A stretch of DNA of 64,000 nucleotides. Source: Amylibacter sp. IMCC11727. GTDB lineage: Bacteria > Pseudomonadota > Alphaproteobacteria > Rhodobacterales > Rhodobacteraceae. This document shows positions 50,513 to 59,909 of this stretch, piece after piece. Location of the stretch: positions 2,052,001 through 2,116,000 of the forward strand of contig NZ_CP122960.1 in the NCBI RefSeq assembly GCF_029854195.1, given 5' to 3'. The notes under the pieces were generated by a model. That model saw nothing but the letters and a program-made list of their open reading frames with translations, made no database searches and was not told where the DNA came from. A program made the position numbers and the translations under genes. Within the stretch, counting starts at the first letter, position 1; the number at the start of each line of letters is the position of its first letter.

Positions 50513-51883
50513 ATGGCTATCAAAATCCTCATGCCCGCCCTTTCGCCCACAATGGAAGAAGGCACACTCGCCAAATGGCTCGTCAAAGAAGGCGATACTG
50601 TTGCTTCTGGCGACATCATGGCAGAAATCGAAACAGACAAAGCAACGATGGAATTCGAAGCGGTCGATGAAGGCGTGATCGGTAAAATCCTGATCGAAGA
50701 AGGCACCGAAGAGGTAAAAGTAAACACCCCCATCGCTGTGCTGCTGGAAGATGGCGAAGACGCCAGCGCCGCAGATGACGCCTCCGATGCACCTGAAAAA
50801 TCAGATGATGCACCTTCGGCACAACCTGCCGCCGCTGCACCAGATGCCGCCATGCCCAAGGTCGAAGCACCCGCCATGGAAGAAGTCCCCGAAGGCACCA
50901 CCTTCAAAAAGCAAACCGTCCGCGAAGCCATCCGCGACGCTATGGCAGAAGAAATGCGCGCCTCTGATGACGTGTTCCTGATGGGCGAAGAAGTGGCCGA
51001 ATACCAAGGCGCTTACAAAGTGTCCCAAGGCATGCTCGAAGAATTCGGCGCGCGCCGCGTGATCGACACACCCATCACCGAACACGGTTTTGCAGGTGTT
51101 GCCACTGGCGCTGCTTTTGCAGGTCTACGTCCCATCGTGGAGTTCATGACCTTCAACTTCGCCATGCAGGCCATTGACCAGATCCTCAACTCCGCTGCCA
51201 AAACGCTTTATATGTCTGGCGGTCAGATGGGGGCCCCAATGGTGTTTCGTGGTCCCAACGGCGCAGCCGCGCGCGTTGGCGCACAACACTCCCAAGACTA
51301 CGCCGCCTGGTATGCGCAAATTCCGGGTCTGAAGGTCGTGATGCCCTACACCGCAGCTGATTATAAGGGCCTGATGAAATCCGCGATCCGCGATCCAAAC
51401 CCTGTGATCGTGCTTGAAAATGAAATCCTCTACGGCACATCGGGTGACGTACCCGAAATGGAAGATTTCACCGTGCCAATCGGCAAAGCCAAAATCGCCC
51501 GCGCGGGCGATGACGTCACTATCGTGTCCTTTGGCATTGGGATGAAATACGCGCTCGAAGCCGCAGATAAACTCGCCGAAGACGGCATCAACGCCGAAGT
51601 GATCGACCTGCGCTCCTTGCGCCCGATGGATACTGAAACAGTGATTGAATCGGTGAAGAAAACCAACCGCTGTGTCACAGTCGAAGAAGGCTTCCCAGTC
51701 TGTTCCATCGGCAACCACATCAGCGCCGTTTTGATGCAAGAAGCGTTCGATTACCTCGACGCACCCGTCATCAATTGCACAGGCAAGGACGTTCCAATGC
51801 CCTATGCCGCCAACCTTGAACGCCACGCGCTTATCACCACACCCGAGGTGATAGACGCCGTGAAATCAGTGACTTACCGATGA
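50513..51883 (+). CDS. pdhB: Pyruvate dehydrogenase E1 beta subunit with N-terminal lipoyl domain
   Basis: 456 aa. The first ~78 residues are a lipoyl domain (VGDTVASGD..EIETDKATMEFE with the modified Lys), then an Ala/Pro-rich linker to about residue 135, then the E1 beta body (TVREAIRDAMAEEMRASDDVF, GPNGAAARVGAQHSQDYAAW, VIDLRSLRPMDTETV). Fused lipoyl-E1 beta is known in alphaproteobacteria. It overlaps the next gene by four bases (ATGA). Confidence 0.95.
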   Translation: MAIKILMPALSPTMEEGTLAKWLVKEGDTVASGDIMAEIETDKATMEFEAVDEGVIGKILIEEGTEEVKVNTPIAVLLEDGEDASAADDASDAPEKSDDAPSAQPAAAAPDAAMPKVEAPAMEEVPEGTTFKKQTVREAIRDAMAEEMRASDDVFLMGEEVAEYQGAYKVSQGMLEEFGARRVIDTPITEHGFAGVATGAAFAGLRPIVEFMTFNFAMQAIDQILNSAAKTLYMSGGQMGAPMVFRGPNGAAARVGAQHSQDYAAWYAQIPGLKVVMPYTAADYKGLMKSAIRDPNPVIVLENEILYGTSGDVPEMEDFTVPIGKAKIARAGDDVTIVSFGIGMKYALEAADKLAEDGINAEVIDLRSLRPMDTETVIESVKKTNRCVTVEEGFPVCSIGNHISAVLMQEAFDYLDAPVINCTGKDVPMPYAANLERHALITTPEVIDAVKSVTYR

Positions 51884-52197
51884 TGCGTATGATTTTACCC
51901 ATTGCCGTTTTCAGTTGTCTAGGCAGTGCAGTCATAGCGGGTGATTGTGCGAACAAACCATTCTTTACGGCCGAAGGAAACTATGTAGCAAATGAGCCTC
52001 TGGTGGTGAACATAAGAACCGAGTGTCTGGGTGACCCTAAATTGGCAGGATTGGTGCTAGCCGATTTCGCTCAACACTTGGCCCTCGCTCATGCACGCAC
52101 AGGAAAAGCCAAAGATCGTCAAACGGCTCTGGATGAAATGCTTCAGCTTTTCGTAGCCGAACTTCAAAACCCGACAACCCAATGGCCAGAAAGATAG
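51880..52197 (+). CDS. 105-aa exported protein inside the pdh operon, unknown
   Basis: MMRMILPIAVFSCLGSAVIA is a signal peptide (cleavage after AGS/IAG near residue 20); the mature 85 residues have two Cys (DCANK, TECLG) and a helical C-terminal half (ADFAQHLALAHARTGKAKDR). It starts in the stop codon of pdhB (ATGA) and ends 10 nt before pdhC, so it is translated from the operon mRNA. No family recognised; not a known PDH component. Confidence 0.6.
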   Translation: MMRMILPIAVFSCLGSAVIAGDCANKPFFTAEGNYVANEPLVVNIRTECLGDPKLAGLVLADFAQHLALAHARTGKAKDRQTALDEMLQLFVAELQNPTTQWPER

Positions 52198-52207
52198 GAT
52201 AGCTTAA

Positions 52208-53497
52208 ATGCCCGTAGAAATCCTCATGCCCGCCCTATCTCCGACAATGGAAGAAGGCACACTCGCAAAATGGCTCGTAAAAGAAGGCGACACCGTCGAA
52301 AGCGGTGATCTTCTAGCCGAGATTGAAACTGACAAGGCAACGATGGAATTCGAAGCGGTCGATGACGGTGTGATTGGGAAAATCCTGATCGAAGAAGGCA
52401 CAGAAGGCGTCAAAGTGAACACGCCGATCTGTGTCCTTCTGGAAGACGGCGAAGACGCCAGCGCCGCAGACTCTTCTTCTGCGCCCAAGGCCGACGCCCC
52501 AAAGTCAGAAGCCCCAAAAGAAGAAAAAGCAGACGCGCCAGCCCCCGCACCAACCCCAAAAGCGGCCCCTAAGAAAGACGGCAATCGCATCTTTGCCTCC
52601 CCCTTGGCGCGCCGCATTGCAGAGCAAAAAGGCCTCGATCTCTCCACCCTCTCTGGCTCTGGCCCACATGGTCGAATCGTCAAAGCAGATGTTGAAAACG
52701 CGCAGGCAACCGACACACCAGCGGCAGCAAAATCTGACGCGCCAGCGGCCCCAGCGCTCGCCACATCCGCAGACAGCGAAACCGTCAAAAAGATGTACAC
52801 AGAGCGGGACTACGAGGAAATCTCCCTCAACGGCATGCGCAAAACCATCGCCGCACGCCTGACCGAAGCAAAACAAACCATCCCGCATTTCTATCTGCGC
52901 CGATCCATCACGCTAGATGCGTTGTTGAAAACCCGCAGCGAAATCAATGCTGGCCTCGCGGATAGCGGCGTGAAAATCTCAGTCAATGATTTCATCATCA
53001 AAGCCAGCGCCAAAGCCCTTCAAGATGTACCAGGCTGTAACGCCGTCTGGGCAGGAGATCGCCTGTTGCAGATGAAAGCATCCGATGTGGCTGTGGCTGT
53101 GGCCATCGACGGTGGCCTGTTCACACCTGTGATCCAAGACGCTGAAATCAAACCACTATCCGTGATTTCTACTGAAATGAAAGACCTCGCCGCACGGGCC
53201 AAAGAACGCAAACTGGCCCCGCACGAATACCAAGGCGGCAGCTTTGCAATTTCTAACCTTGGCATGATGGGCATCGAAAACTTTGATGCCGTCATCAACC
53301 CTCCGCACGGCTCAATCCTCGCCGTTGGGGCGGGTCAAAAGCAGCCAATCGTCAACAGCGATGGGGCATTGGCCACGGCCACCAAAATGTCTGTCACCCT
53401 GTCTGTGGATCACCGCGTCATCGACGGCGCACTCGGTGCCGAATTCCTTGCGGCCCTGTCAGGCTACATCGAAAAACCAATGTCGATGCTGGTCTAA
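52208..53497 (+). CDS. pdhC: Dihydrolipoamide acetyltransferase (PDH E2)
   Basis: 429 aa. One lipoyl domain (residues 1-78, KATMEFE with modified Lys), linker, peripheral subunit-binding domain (FASPLARRIAEQKGLDLSTLSGSGPHGRIVKADV, about 130-165), linker, then the catalytic domain with IAARLTEAKQTIPHFYL and the active-site DHRVIDGALGAEF near the C terminus. Its lipoyl domain is nearly the same as that of pdhB. E3 is not in the window. Terminator follows on the other strand. Confidence 0.96.
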   Translation: MPVEILMPALSPTMEEGTLAKWLVKEGDTVESGDLLAEIETDKATMEFEAVDDGVIGKILIEEGTEGVKVNTPICVLLEDGEDASAADSSSAPKADAPKSEAPKEEKADAPAPAPTPKAAPKKDGNRIFASPLARRIAEQKGLDLSTLSGSGPHGRIVKADVENAQATDTPAAAKSDAPAAPALATSADSETVKKMYTERDYEEISLNGMRKTIAARLTEAKQTIPHFYLRRSITLDALLKTRSEINAGLADSGVKISVNDFIIKASAKALQDVPGCNAVWAGDRLLQMKASDVAVAVAIDGGLFTPVIQDAEIKPLSVISTEMKDLAARAKERKLAPHEYQGGSFAISNLGMMGIENFDAVINPPHGSILAVGAGQKQPIVNSDGALATATKMSVTLSVDHRVIDGALGAEFLAALSGYIEKPMSMLV

Positions 53498-53531
53498 ACC
53501 ATCATCTTCTTTGTTCTAAAAATACTCAAAG

Positions 53532-53558
53532 AAAAAGGGCGCTGAAATCTCAGCGCCC
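53532..53558 (-). terminator. Terminator of the Do-like protease (bidirectional stem)
   Basis: GGGCGCTGA-AATC-TCAGCGCCC, perfect 9-bp stem (53537-53558); on the minus strand it is followed by TTTTT. On the + strand it lies 40 nt after pdhC and may stop that transcript too. Confidence 0.85.
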
Positions 53559-53584
53559 TATGTCGTTTCTATGGAACGGATGTC

Positions 53585-55057
53585 TTATTTAACCAGCGAC
53601 AGGGCCACAAACCGTGGCGCGCCTTCGCGTTGAACCAACATCAACACGGACTTCCGCCCAGCATCCTTTGCCGCTTTCAACGCGTCTTCCACGTCTTTGG
53701 GTGCTGTCACAGGCTTTTGCCCGATCTCTGTGATCAAATCACCAGACCGCATCCCTTTTTCAAAGGCGTCAGACACTTCATCAACGGTCAAAACTGCGAC
53801 GCCTTTAACGTTAGCTTCCAGATTAAGCTGCGCACGCACCTCATCTGTCAGCGCTGTCAAACGCATGCCCATCACGGATTTATCGGCCTCATCTGTGTTG
53901 GCAACCGCAGGCACAACAGGATTGCGCTCTGCGTCCTCACGGCGGCCCAACACAACCTTCAACGTCTGTGTGCCACCATCACGGAACACCACAACACGCA
54001 CAGCCTTGCCAACCGCAGCATTGCCAACGGCGCGTACCAAACCACGGGTGTCTTTCACTTCGCGCCCGTCAAAGTTCAGGATGACGTCACCTGCCAAAAT
54101 ACCAGCTTCCTTCGCGGGACCATCTGGTACATTACTGACCAGCGCACCTTTTACACTGTCCAATCCAACCGCATTGGCGATGTCTTCATCCACATCTTGG
54201 ATCTGCACACCGAGCCAACCACGGCGCGTTTCCCCAAATTCCTTCAGCTGATCCACCACTTTGGTCACAACATTCGAAGACATGGAAAAGCCCAAGCCAA
54301 TGGAACCGCCTGTCGGGGAAATAATCGCTGTGTTCACACCAATCACTTCGCCATCCATATTGAACAATGGCCCACCAGAATTGCCTTTGTTAATGGCGGC
54401 ATCCGTTTGGATGTAATCGTCATAGGTGCCACGCAGGGAGCGTTCCCGCGCAGAAATAATCCCCGCAGAAACAGAGAACCCCTGACCCAGCGGGTTACCA
54501 ATGGCCAGCACCCAATCCCCCACACGGGCAACGTTGCTGTCCCCAAAGCCCACAAATGGCAGCGGACGATCTGCTTCTACTTTCAGCAGGGCAATATCTG
54601 TCTTTGCATCCGTGCCGATCAACTTTGCATCCAACAACGGACCGCCTTCGAACAATTCCACCTGAATTTCATCCGCGCCATCAATCACGTGGTTGTTGGT
54701 CACAACAAACCCATCCGCAGAAATGATAAAACCAGACCCAAGTGCCGAGGCACGGCGCTGGCGTGGGTTCGTGCCACCTTGCGGGCCAAACAAATCAGGG
54801 AATAACTCTTCAAGCGGAGATCCACGCGGCGCACGGGGCAATGGGGCCGCATCACGGCCCGCCACAACCGTGCTTGTGGTGATGTTCACCACCGCAGGGC
54901 TCAGACGTTCGGCCAGATCGGCAAAGCTGTCAGGGGCGCCTCTGGCGGCGGCTGACACGGCTTGCAACAAGATCAGTGCAAGTGTCACAAATGCGCCCGT
55001 TGCATAGGCCATCGCCTTTTGCGAACTCACGGCGCGGGTCGCTGTCATGGTTTTCAA
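53585..55057 (-). CDS. Do-like periplasmic serine protease (DegP/DegQ family)
   Basis: 490 aa with an N-terminal signal or anchor (about residues 15-40, cleavage after AAA likely). Triad: His123 (TNNHVIDG), Asp154 (AKTDIALL), Ser227 (NKGNSGGP). Two PDZ domains follow (about 280-375 and 390-485). Start is TTG at 55057 with GAGGAG 8 nt upstream, or ATG at 55048. It degrades or refolds misfolded envelope proteins. Neighbour of hflC/hflK, as in many alphaproteobacteria. Confidence 0.92.
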   Translation of the reverse strand: MKTMTATRAVSSQKAMAYATGAFVTLALILLQAVSAAARGAPDSFADLAERLSPAVVNITTSTVVAGRDAAPLPRAPRGSPLEELFPDLFGPQGGTNPRQRRASALGSGFIISADGFVVTNNHVIDGADEIQVELFEGGPLLDAKLIGTDAKTDIALLKVEADRPLPFVGFGDSNVARVGDWVLAIGNPLGQGFSVSAGIISARERSLRGTYDDYIQTDAAINKGNSGGPLFNMDGEVIGVNTAIISPTGGSIGLGFSMSSNVVTKVVDQLKEFGETRRGWLGVQIQDVDEDIANAVGLDSVKGALVSNVPDGPAKEAGILAGDVILNFDGREVKDTRGLVRAVGNAAVGKAVRVVVFRDGGTQTLKVVLGRREDAERNPVVPAVANTDEADKSVMGMRLTALTDEVRAQLNLEANVKGVAVLTVDEVSDAFEKGMRSGDLITEIGQKPVTAPKDVEDALKAAKDAGRKSVLMLVQREGAPRFVALSLVK

Positions 55058-55243
55058 AGTCTTCTCTCCTCAAAGTACTGCTAGACTTTTGGAACATTTC
55101 TCCGCCTTTTGCGGTGTTCCGTGCATATTATCTGTGTCTTACCTGCATCATTGCAATGAATTCGCCTGCAACAAAAGGTGAAAATAACGTGATCAACAGG
55201 TGAGCGGCTTTGGGCCACCACCCCGATTGGCAGTGAACGCCCC

Positions 55244-55432
55244 TCAGATCAAACGGGACATCCAAACGATAACAACCCCTACCGCCACACACCCCAACCC
55301 AATATTGCGCCGCGTCTGCACAGGAATGTCACGCAACGCCTTTAACAAGTCTTCCAAACGCAAAGGGACCAGTGCAAGCACCAGTCCCTCAATTACGGCG
55401 ACGAGGCCGAGAGCCATAATCAGCTCTTTCAT
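55244..55432 (-). CDS. DUF2065 small membrane protein
   Basis: 62 aa, two short hydrophobic helices (about 3-25 and 42-58) with RLEDLLKALRDIPVQTRRNIG between them. Typical of DUF2065, usually found between hflC and the Do protease, as here. Start overlaps the hflC stop (TAATG). Function unknown. Confidence 0.85.
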   Translation of the reverse strand: MKELIMALGLVAVIEGLVLALVPLRLEDLLKALRDIPVQTRRNIGLGCVAVGVVIVWMSRLI

Positions 55433-56301
55433 TAGCGGCCTGTGTCTGACTTCAAGAAGTCAAAGAACTCGCTGTCTGGTGATATCACCAGCGTCGAGTT
55501 GCTGCCCTTGAGCGATGACTCATACGCCGCAAGCGAACGGTAAAAGGCAAAGAACTCAGGATCACGGCCAAAGGCTTCCGCAAAGATCGCGTTACGCTCT
55601 GCATCCGCTTCACCGCGAATGATATCGCTGTTCTTTTGTGCTTCTGACACGGTTTCAACCACGGTACGATCTGCCTGCGCACGCACCCGCTGCGCCGCCT
55701 CGTTACCACGAGCGATCTCGTCTGCCGCTTCACGTTCACGCTCTGCACGCATCCGCTCGAAAGTGGCTTCAAGGTTTTGCGCGGGCAAATCAGCACGTTT
55801 GATCCGAACGTCTACGATTTCCACACCCAGACCAGCGGCCTCTGTGCGGGACAAATCGCGAATTTGGTTCATCAGAGCCACACGATCCGCAGACAAAACC
55901 GCACCCGATGTGACGCCACCCAGAACACCACGCAACTGCGCGTTCAAGATGCGTTCCAAACGGGACCGCGCCCCATTGACGCCAGATGCACCCACCGCAC
56001 GGCGGAACTGCTTGGCATCGGCAATACGCCAGCGCGCAAAGGCATCCACAACCAGACGACGATCATCCGCAGGCGTAACTTCCAGCGGCTGCGTGTCGAG
56101 GGCAAGAATACGGTCATCGTATTTCACGATTTCATGAAACAGCGGCACTTTGAAATAAAGGCCTGGTTCCGCGATTTCCGCAGTTACCTCACCAAACCAC
56201 AACCGCAGCGCTTTTTCACGTTCGTCAACGATATAGACAGAGCTAAACAGAATGATCAGCGCCACACCCAAAACAGGGAGTAAGAATTGCAAACGTTTCA
56301 T
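55432..56301 (-). CDS. hflC: HflC, modulator of FtsH protease
   Basis: 289 aa. N-terminal membrane anchor (FLLPVLGVALIILFSSVYIV), SPFH/band 7 domain (VDEREKALRLWFGEV, LALDTQPLEV), then a long coiled coil (ERMRAEREREAADEIARGNE). It forms the periplasmic HflKC cage on FtsH with HflK. The start overlaps the hflK stop by one base. Confidence 0.94.
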   Translation of the reverse strand: MKRLQFLLPVLGVALIILFSSVYIVDEREKALRLWFGEVTAEIAEPGLYFKVPLFHEIVKYDDRILALDTQPLEVTPADDRRLVVDAFARWRIADAKQFRRAVGASGVNGARSRLERILNAQLRGVLGGVTSGAVLSADRVALMNQIRDLSRTEAAGLGVEIVDVRIKRADLPAQNLEATFERMRAEREREAADEIARGNEAAQRVRAQADRTVVETVSEAQKNSDIIRGEADAERNAIFAEAFGRDPEFFAFYRSLAAYESSLKGSNSTLVISPDSEFFDFLKSDTGR

Positions 56302-57449
56302 TAGTTTGATCCTCCACGGTTTTTATTCAACTCATTCAGCGGCAGATACGGCACAACGCCCTGCCCGCCTCCTGCGCTTTCGTCGATGATGATCTTTTCA
56401 ACACCGCCCAAAACGCGCTCCATGGTTTCCAGATACAAACGTTTGCGTGTCACTTCGGATGCTTTCGCATATTCGTCGTACACGGCGACAAAACGGCTCG
56501 CTTCACCCTCAGCTTGGTTCACTTGCTGCGCACGATAGCCTTCGGCTTGCTCCAGCAACTGCGCCGCTTCACCACGGGCTTCCGCCACAACGCGGTTCGC
56601 ATAGGCATCCGCTTGTTTTTCCAGCGTATCACGGGTTTGTTCGGCAGCTTGTACCTGACGGAACGCATCAATCACCTCTTCTGGCGGGTCAGCTTTGTCA
56701 AAGTTCACACGCACCACATTCACACCGCTGTCATAGCTGTCGAGCGTGGCTTGGATCAATTCACCCAATTCCTGAGAAATCGCATCGCGATCACGGTTCA
56801 AAATCGGCGCAAGGTTAGACCGCGCAATAATTTCACGCATCGCAGACTCAGAAACGGCACGAATGGTGTCTTCTGGTTCAGCCAAGTTGAACAGGAACTT
56901 TTGCAAATCGCTGATGTTCCAAACAACCTGGAAATCAATATCAACGATGTTCTCGTCACCCGTCAGCATCAAGCCGCTGTCCAAACGCGATCCACGACCC
57001 ACACCAATGTCTTCTGTGTTCTCGCGTGTGACCGCACGAATTTCTTTGGTCACAATCGGCCACGCCGCAAAGTTCAGACCCTCGTTGCCCGTTTGGACAT
57101 ATTCACCAAACAACAGTTCGACGGACTGTTCGGATGTGTCCACGCGATAAAAGCTTGCAAACATCCACAGAACCACAGCCCCGAGAAGTACCAAACCGAC
57201 CATACCACGACTGACACCCGGGGAAGGTAAACCGCCCCCTGATCCGCCGCTGCGGCCACCGCCGCCTTTGCCACCCATCAAAACGCGCAACTGCTCTTGG
57301 CCTTTGCGGACAATCTCGTCGATTTCGGGCATTTGGCCTTGGTTGCCACCGGTTGGACGACGATCGTCGCCTTCGCGGTTATTGTCATCGTCACCGCCAC
57401 GGTTTCCACCGCCGCCGCCCCAAGGACCCCCAGAATTATTACCTGCCAT
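56301..57449 (-). CDS. hflK: HflK, modulator of FtsH protease
   Basis: 382 aa. A Gly/Asn-rich N-terminal tail (GNNSGGPWGGGGGNRGGDDD, about 1-75) precedes the membrane helix (MVGLVLLGAVVLWMFASFYR) and the SPFH domain (VDTSEQSVELLFGEYVQTG). ATG at 57449 has AAAGGA about 10 nt upstream; an in-frame start 33 nt earlier is not needed. Works with HflC. Confidence 0.93.
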   Translation of the reverse strand: MAGNNSGGPWGGGGGNRGGDDDNNREGDDRRPTGGNQGQMPEIDEIVRKGQEQLRVLMGGKGGGGRSGGSGGGLPSPGVSRGMVGLVLLGAVVLWMFASFYRVDTSEQSVELLFGEYVQTGNEGLNFAAWPIVTKEIRAVTRENTEDIGVGRGSRLDSGLMLTGDENIVDIDFQVVWNISDLQKFLFNLAEPEDTIRAVSESAMREIIARSNLAPILNRDRDAISQELGELIQATLDSYDSGVNVVRVNFDKADPPEEVIDAFRQVQAAEQTRDTLEKQADAYANRVVAEARGEAAQLLEQAEGYRAQQVNQAEGEASRFVAVYDEYAKASEVTRKRLYLETMERVLGGVEKIIIDESAGGGQGVVPYLPLNELNKNRGGSN

Positions 57450-57530
57450 GTAAACAGCATCCTTTCGTAAGGTGTTCAGCACTCTAGTTTCCTAGTTGGC
57501 TGTATTTGTCAAAAAATCAAGCCTTCTGCG

Positions 57531-58880
57531 TCACCGTGTCGGGGTCGACATGGTAACCAATTCCTCTGCCGCCGTTGGATGTACAGCAACCGTTCTATCG
57601 AAATCCTCTTTTGTGGCGCCCATCTTTACGGCAACGCCCGCCAATTGGATCATTTCACCTGCGCCGTGGCCGACGATATGGCAGCCCAGAACCTTGCGCG
57701 TGGCTTTGGACACAATCAGCTTCATCAGCATCTTTTCGTCCTTGCCTGCCAAGATGTGCATCATCGGGCGAAACGCAGCGCTGTAGACTTCAATCTCTTC
57801 GCTTTCGCGCGCCTCTTCTTCCCCCATGCCCACTGTGCCAATCTCTGGCTGCGTGAACACAGCTGTGGGGATCAAGTCATGATCTGGGCTGGTAGGGTTG
57901 TCTTTAAACACCGTTTCCACAAACGCCATACCTTCACGGATGGCCACTGGAGTCAGCGCCACGCGGTCGGTTACATCCCCAACGGCGTAAATCGACGGAA
58001 CGCTGGTGGCGGAATAGGCATCAACCTTCACTTCGCCTTTGCGACCCAGCTCCACGCCCACATCTTCCAGCCCAAGACCCTTAGTATTTGGCACGCGCCC
58101 TGTGGCATACAACACCTGATCCACTTCAAACGTATCACCGGCGGTGTCTGTCACCAAAATACCTGTGTCAGTTTTGCTCAACGATGCCACATCGGTGTTC
58201 ACCCGCAAATCCACACCTTTATTGCGCATCTCTTCGGCCACATGATCGCGCACTTCATTATCAAAACCGCGCAAAATCTGTTCAGAGCGGTAAAACTGCG
58301 TGGTTTCCGTGCCCATGCCGTTCAAAATACCCGCAAACTCCGATGCGATATATCCACCACCCACAACCAACACGCGCTGAGGTTGTTCAGGCAACAGAAA
58401 CACCTCGTTCGATGTAATCGCCAATTCTTTGCCTGGAATATCTGGCACAAATGGCCAGCCACCTGTGGCCACCAAAATGGTCTTGGCCGTGATCACCTGA
58501 TCGCTGGACAATGTCACCTCATGGGGGCCCGTCACAATCGCGCGCGCATCATACAGGGTCACACCCGCCGCCTTCAGGTTCTTGGCGTAAATGCCTTCCA
58601 AACGATCAATCTCTGCATTCTTAGCGGCCATGAACCGCGCCCAATTGAATGATTGATCTCCGACGGTCCAACCAAAGCCAACAGCATCTTCAAAATGTTC
58701 AGAAAACTGCGATGCGTACACCATCAGTTTTTTGGGAACACAACCACGGATCACACAGGTCCCGCCATAACGGTGTTCTTCTGCCAAACCAACTTTTGCG
58801 CCAGCCTGTGAGGCCACGCGCCCTGCGCGCACGCCCCCAGACCCGCCACCAATGACAAATAAGTCGTAATCATATGACAT
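57531..58880 (-). CDS. gor: Glutathione-disulfide reductase
   Basis: 449 aa FAD/NADPH enzyme. FAD motif GGGSGGVRAGRVASQAG, redox Cys42/Cys47 in GGTCVIRGCVPKK, NADPH motif VVGGGYIASEFAGILNG and the C-terminal HPTAAEELV with the catalytic His-Glu. Glutathione reductase is favoured over lipoamide or mercuric reductase by the CVIRGCVPK form. It lies 40 nt after rpiA on the same strand. Confidence 0.93.
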   Translation of the reverse strand: MSYDYDLFVIGGGSGGVRAGRVASQAGAKVGLAEEHRYGGTCVIRGCVPKKLMVYASQFSEHFEDAVGFGWTVGDQSFNWARFMAAKNAEIDRLEGIYAKNLKAAGVTLYDARAIVTGPHEVTLSSDQVITAKTILVATGGWPFVPDIPGKELAITSNEVFLLPEQPQRVLVVGGGYIASEFAGILNGMGTETTQFYRSEQILRGFDNEVRDHVAEEMRNKGVDLRVNTDVASLSKTDTGILVTDTAGDTFEVDQVLYATGRVPNTKGLGLEDVGVELGRKGEVKVDAYSATSVPSIYAVGDVTDRVALTPVAIREGMAFVETVFKDNPTSPDHDLIPTAVFTQPEIGTVGMGEEEARESEEIEVYSAAFRPMMHILAGKDEKMLMKLIVSKATRKVLGCHIVGHGAGEMIQLAGVAVKMGATKEDFDRTVAVHPTAAEELVTMSTPTR

Positions 58881-58919
58881 GTTTTTCGTCCTTACTCAGA
58901 TGCTTATGCGGTGGGTGGA

Positions 58920-59708
58920 TCAATCTTCGATATCTGCAAACAGATTTTCGTTTAAAAGAATATCAATCTGCTCGTTCTCCACCGTGCCGTTGTTAATATC
59001 GCGCACTTCCACACGACCGTCCCCATGGCCAATCACAATGGCGTCAGCAATATCCAGAAACAGCCCGTTTTCAACAACGCCGGGCACTTGGTTCATGATC
59101 AACGACAATTCACGCGCGTTTTCAATCCGCTTCAGATGCAGATCCAGAATATAGTGCCCCTCATCCGTTACAAACGGTGTGTCGTTTTGCAAACGCAATG
59201 TGACCGCGCTGCCCAGTACGTTCACATTGGACAGGCACTCTTCGATCAATTCTTTGGTGGTTTCCCAGCCAAATTTCACAACCTCGATGGGCAATGGAAA
59301 CGCGCCCAGCTTTTCAACAGATTTACTGGCATCAGAAATCACAACCATCTGGTCACTGGCCGTTGCCACGATCTTTTCTTGCAACAATGCGCCACCACCA
59401 CCTTTGATCAGGTTTAGATGAGGATCAAACTCATCCGCGCCATCAATGGTCAAATCCAACCATTTCACCTGATCGAGCGTGAAGACATCAATGCCCACAT
59501 CCCGCGCCAACTGTGCGGTGCGGCTCGATGTGGGAACAGCTTTGATTTTCAACCCCTCATCGCGCACCAATTCGCCCAACATCTTGACCATCCACGCCGC
59601 TGTGGAACCCGTCCCCAGCCCCAAACGCATCCCGTCTTCGACATAATAAACGGCCCGTTTCGCGGCGACAAATTTGGCCTTATCGATGGGGGAAAACTCA
59701 CTGCGCAT
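58920..59708 (-). CDS. rpiA: Ribose-5-phosphate isomerase A
   Basis: 262 aa. GLGTGSTAAWMVKMLGE, VPTSSRTAQLARDVGI, DGADEFDPHLNLIKGGGGALLQEKIVA are the substrate loops. ATG at 59708 has GAGG 8 nt upstream; the longer frame from 59789 begins in noncoding sequence. Interconverts ribose-5-phosphate and ribulose-5-phosphate, which links to tkt in this window. Confidence 0.95.
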   Translation of the reverse strand: MRSEFSPIDKAKFVAAKRAVYYVEDGMRLGLGTGSTAAWMVKMLGELVRDEGLKIKAVPTSSRTAQLARDVGIDVFTLDQVKWLDLTIDGADEFDPHLNLIKGGGGALLQEKIVATASDQMVVISDASKSVEKLGAFPLPIEVVKFGWETTKELIEECLSNVNVLGSAVTLRLQNDTPFVTDEGHYILDLHLKRIENARELSLIMNQVPGVVENGLFLDIADAIVIGHGDGRVEVRDINNGTVENEQIDILLNENLFADIED

Positions 59709-59909
59709 AAAACGGACCTCGGTTTTGCTGGTTTGCAACGGGTATAAAACGTTCCGCGCCCTGCTGCGAGCGTGAAATGACCCAAACACCGCGTTTTTTG
59801 CACCTCATTTTTTCATACATGCCCCTTTGTATACATTTTATGTCGGATACAGGTGTTGAACCTGAAACACTTGGCGTTAGACATCCCCAAAATAGTCAGG
59901 ACACCGCTC

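Noticed and set aside
53800..53820. TTTAACGTTAGC in the Do protease gene as a further copy of the tkt-gap repeat
   Set aside because: Only half of the dyad matches and it is inside coding sequence; a chance hit.
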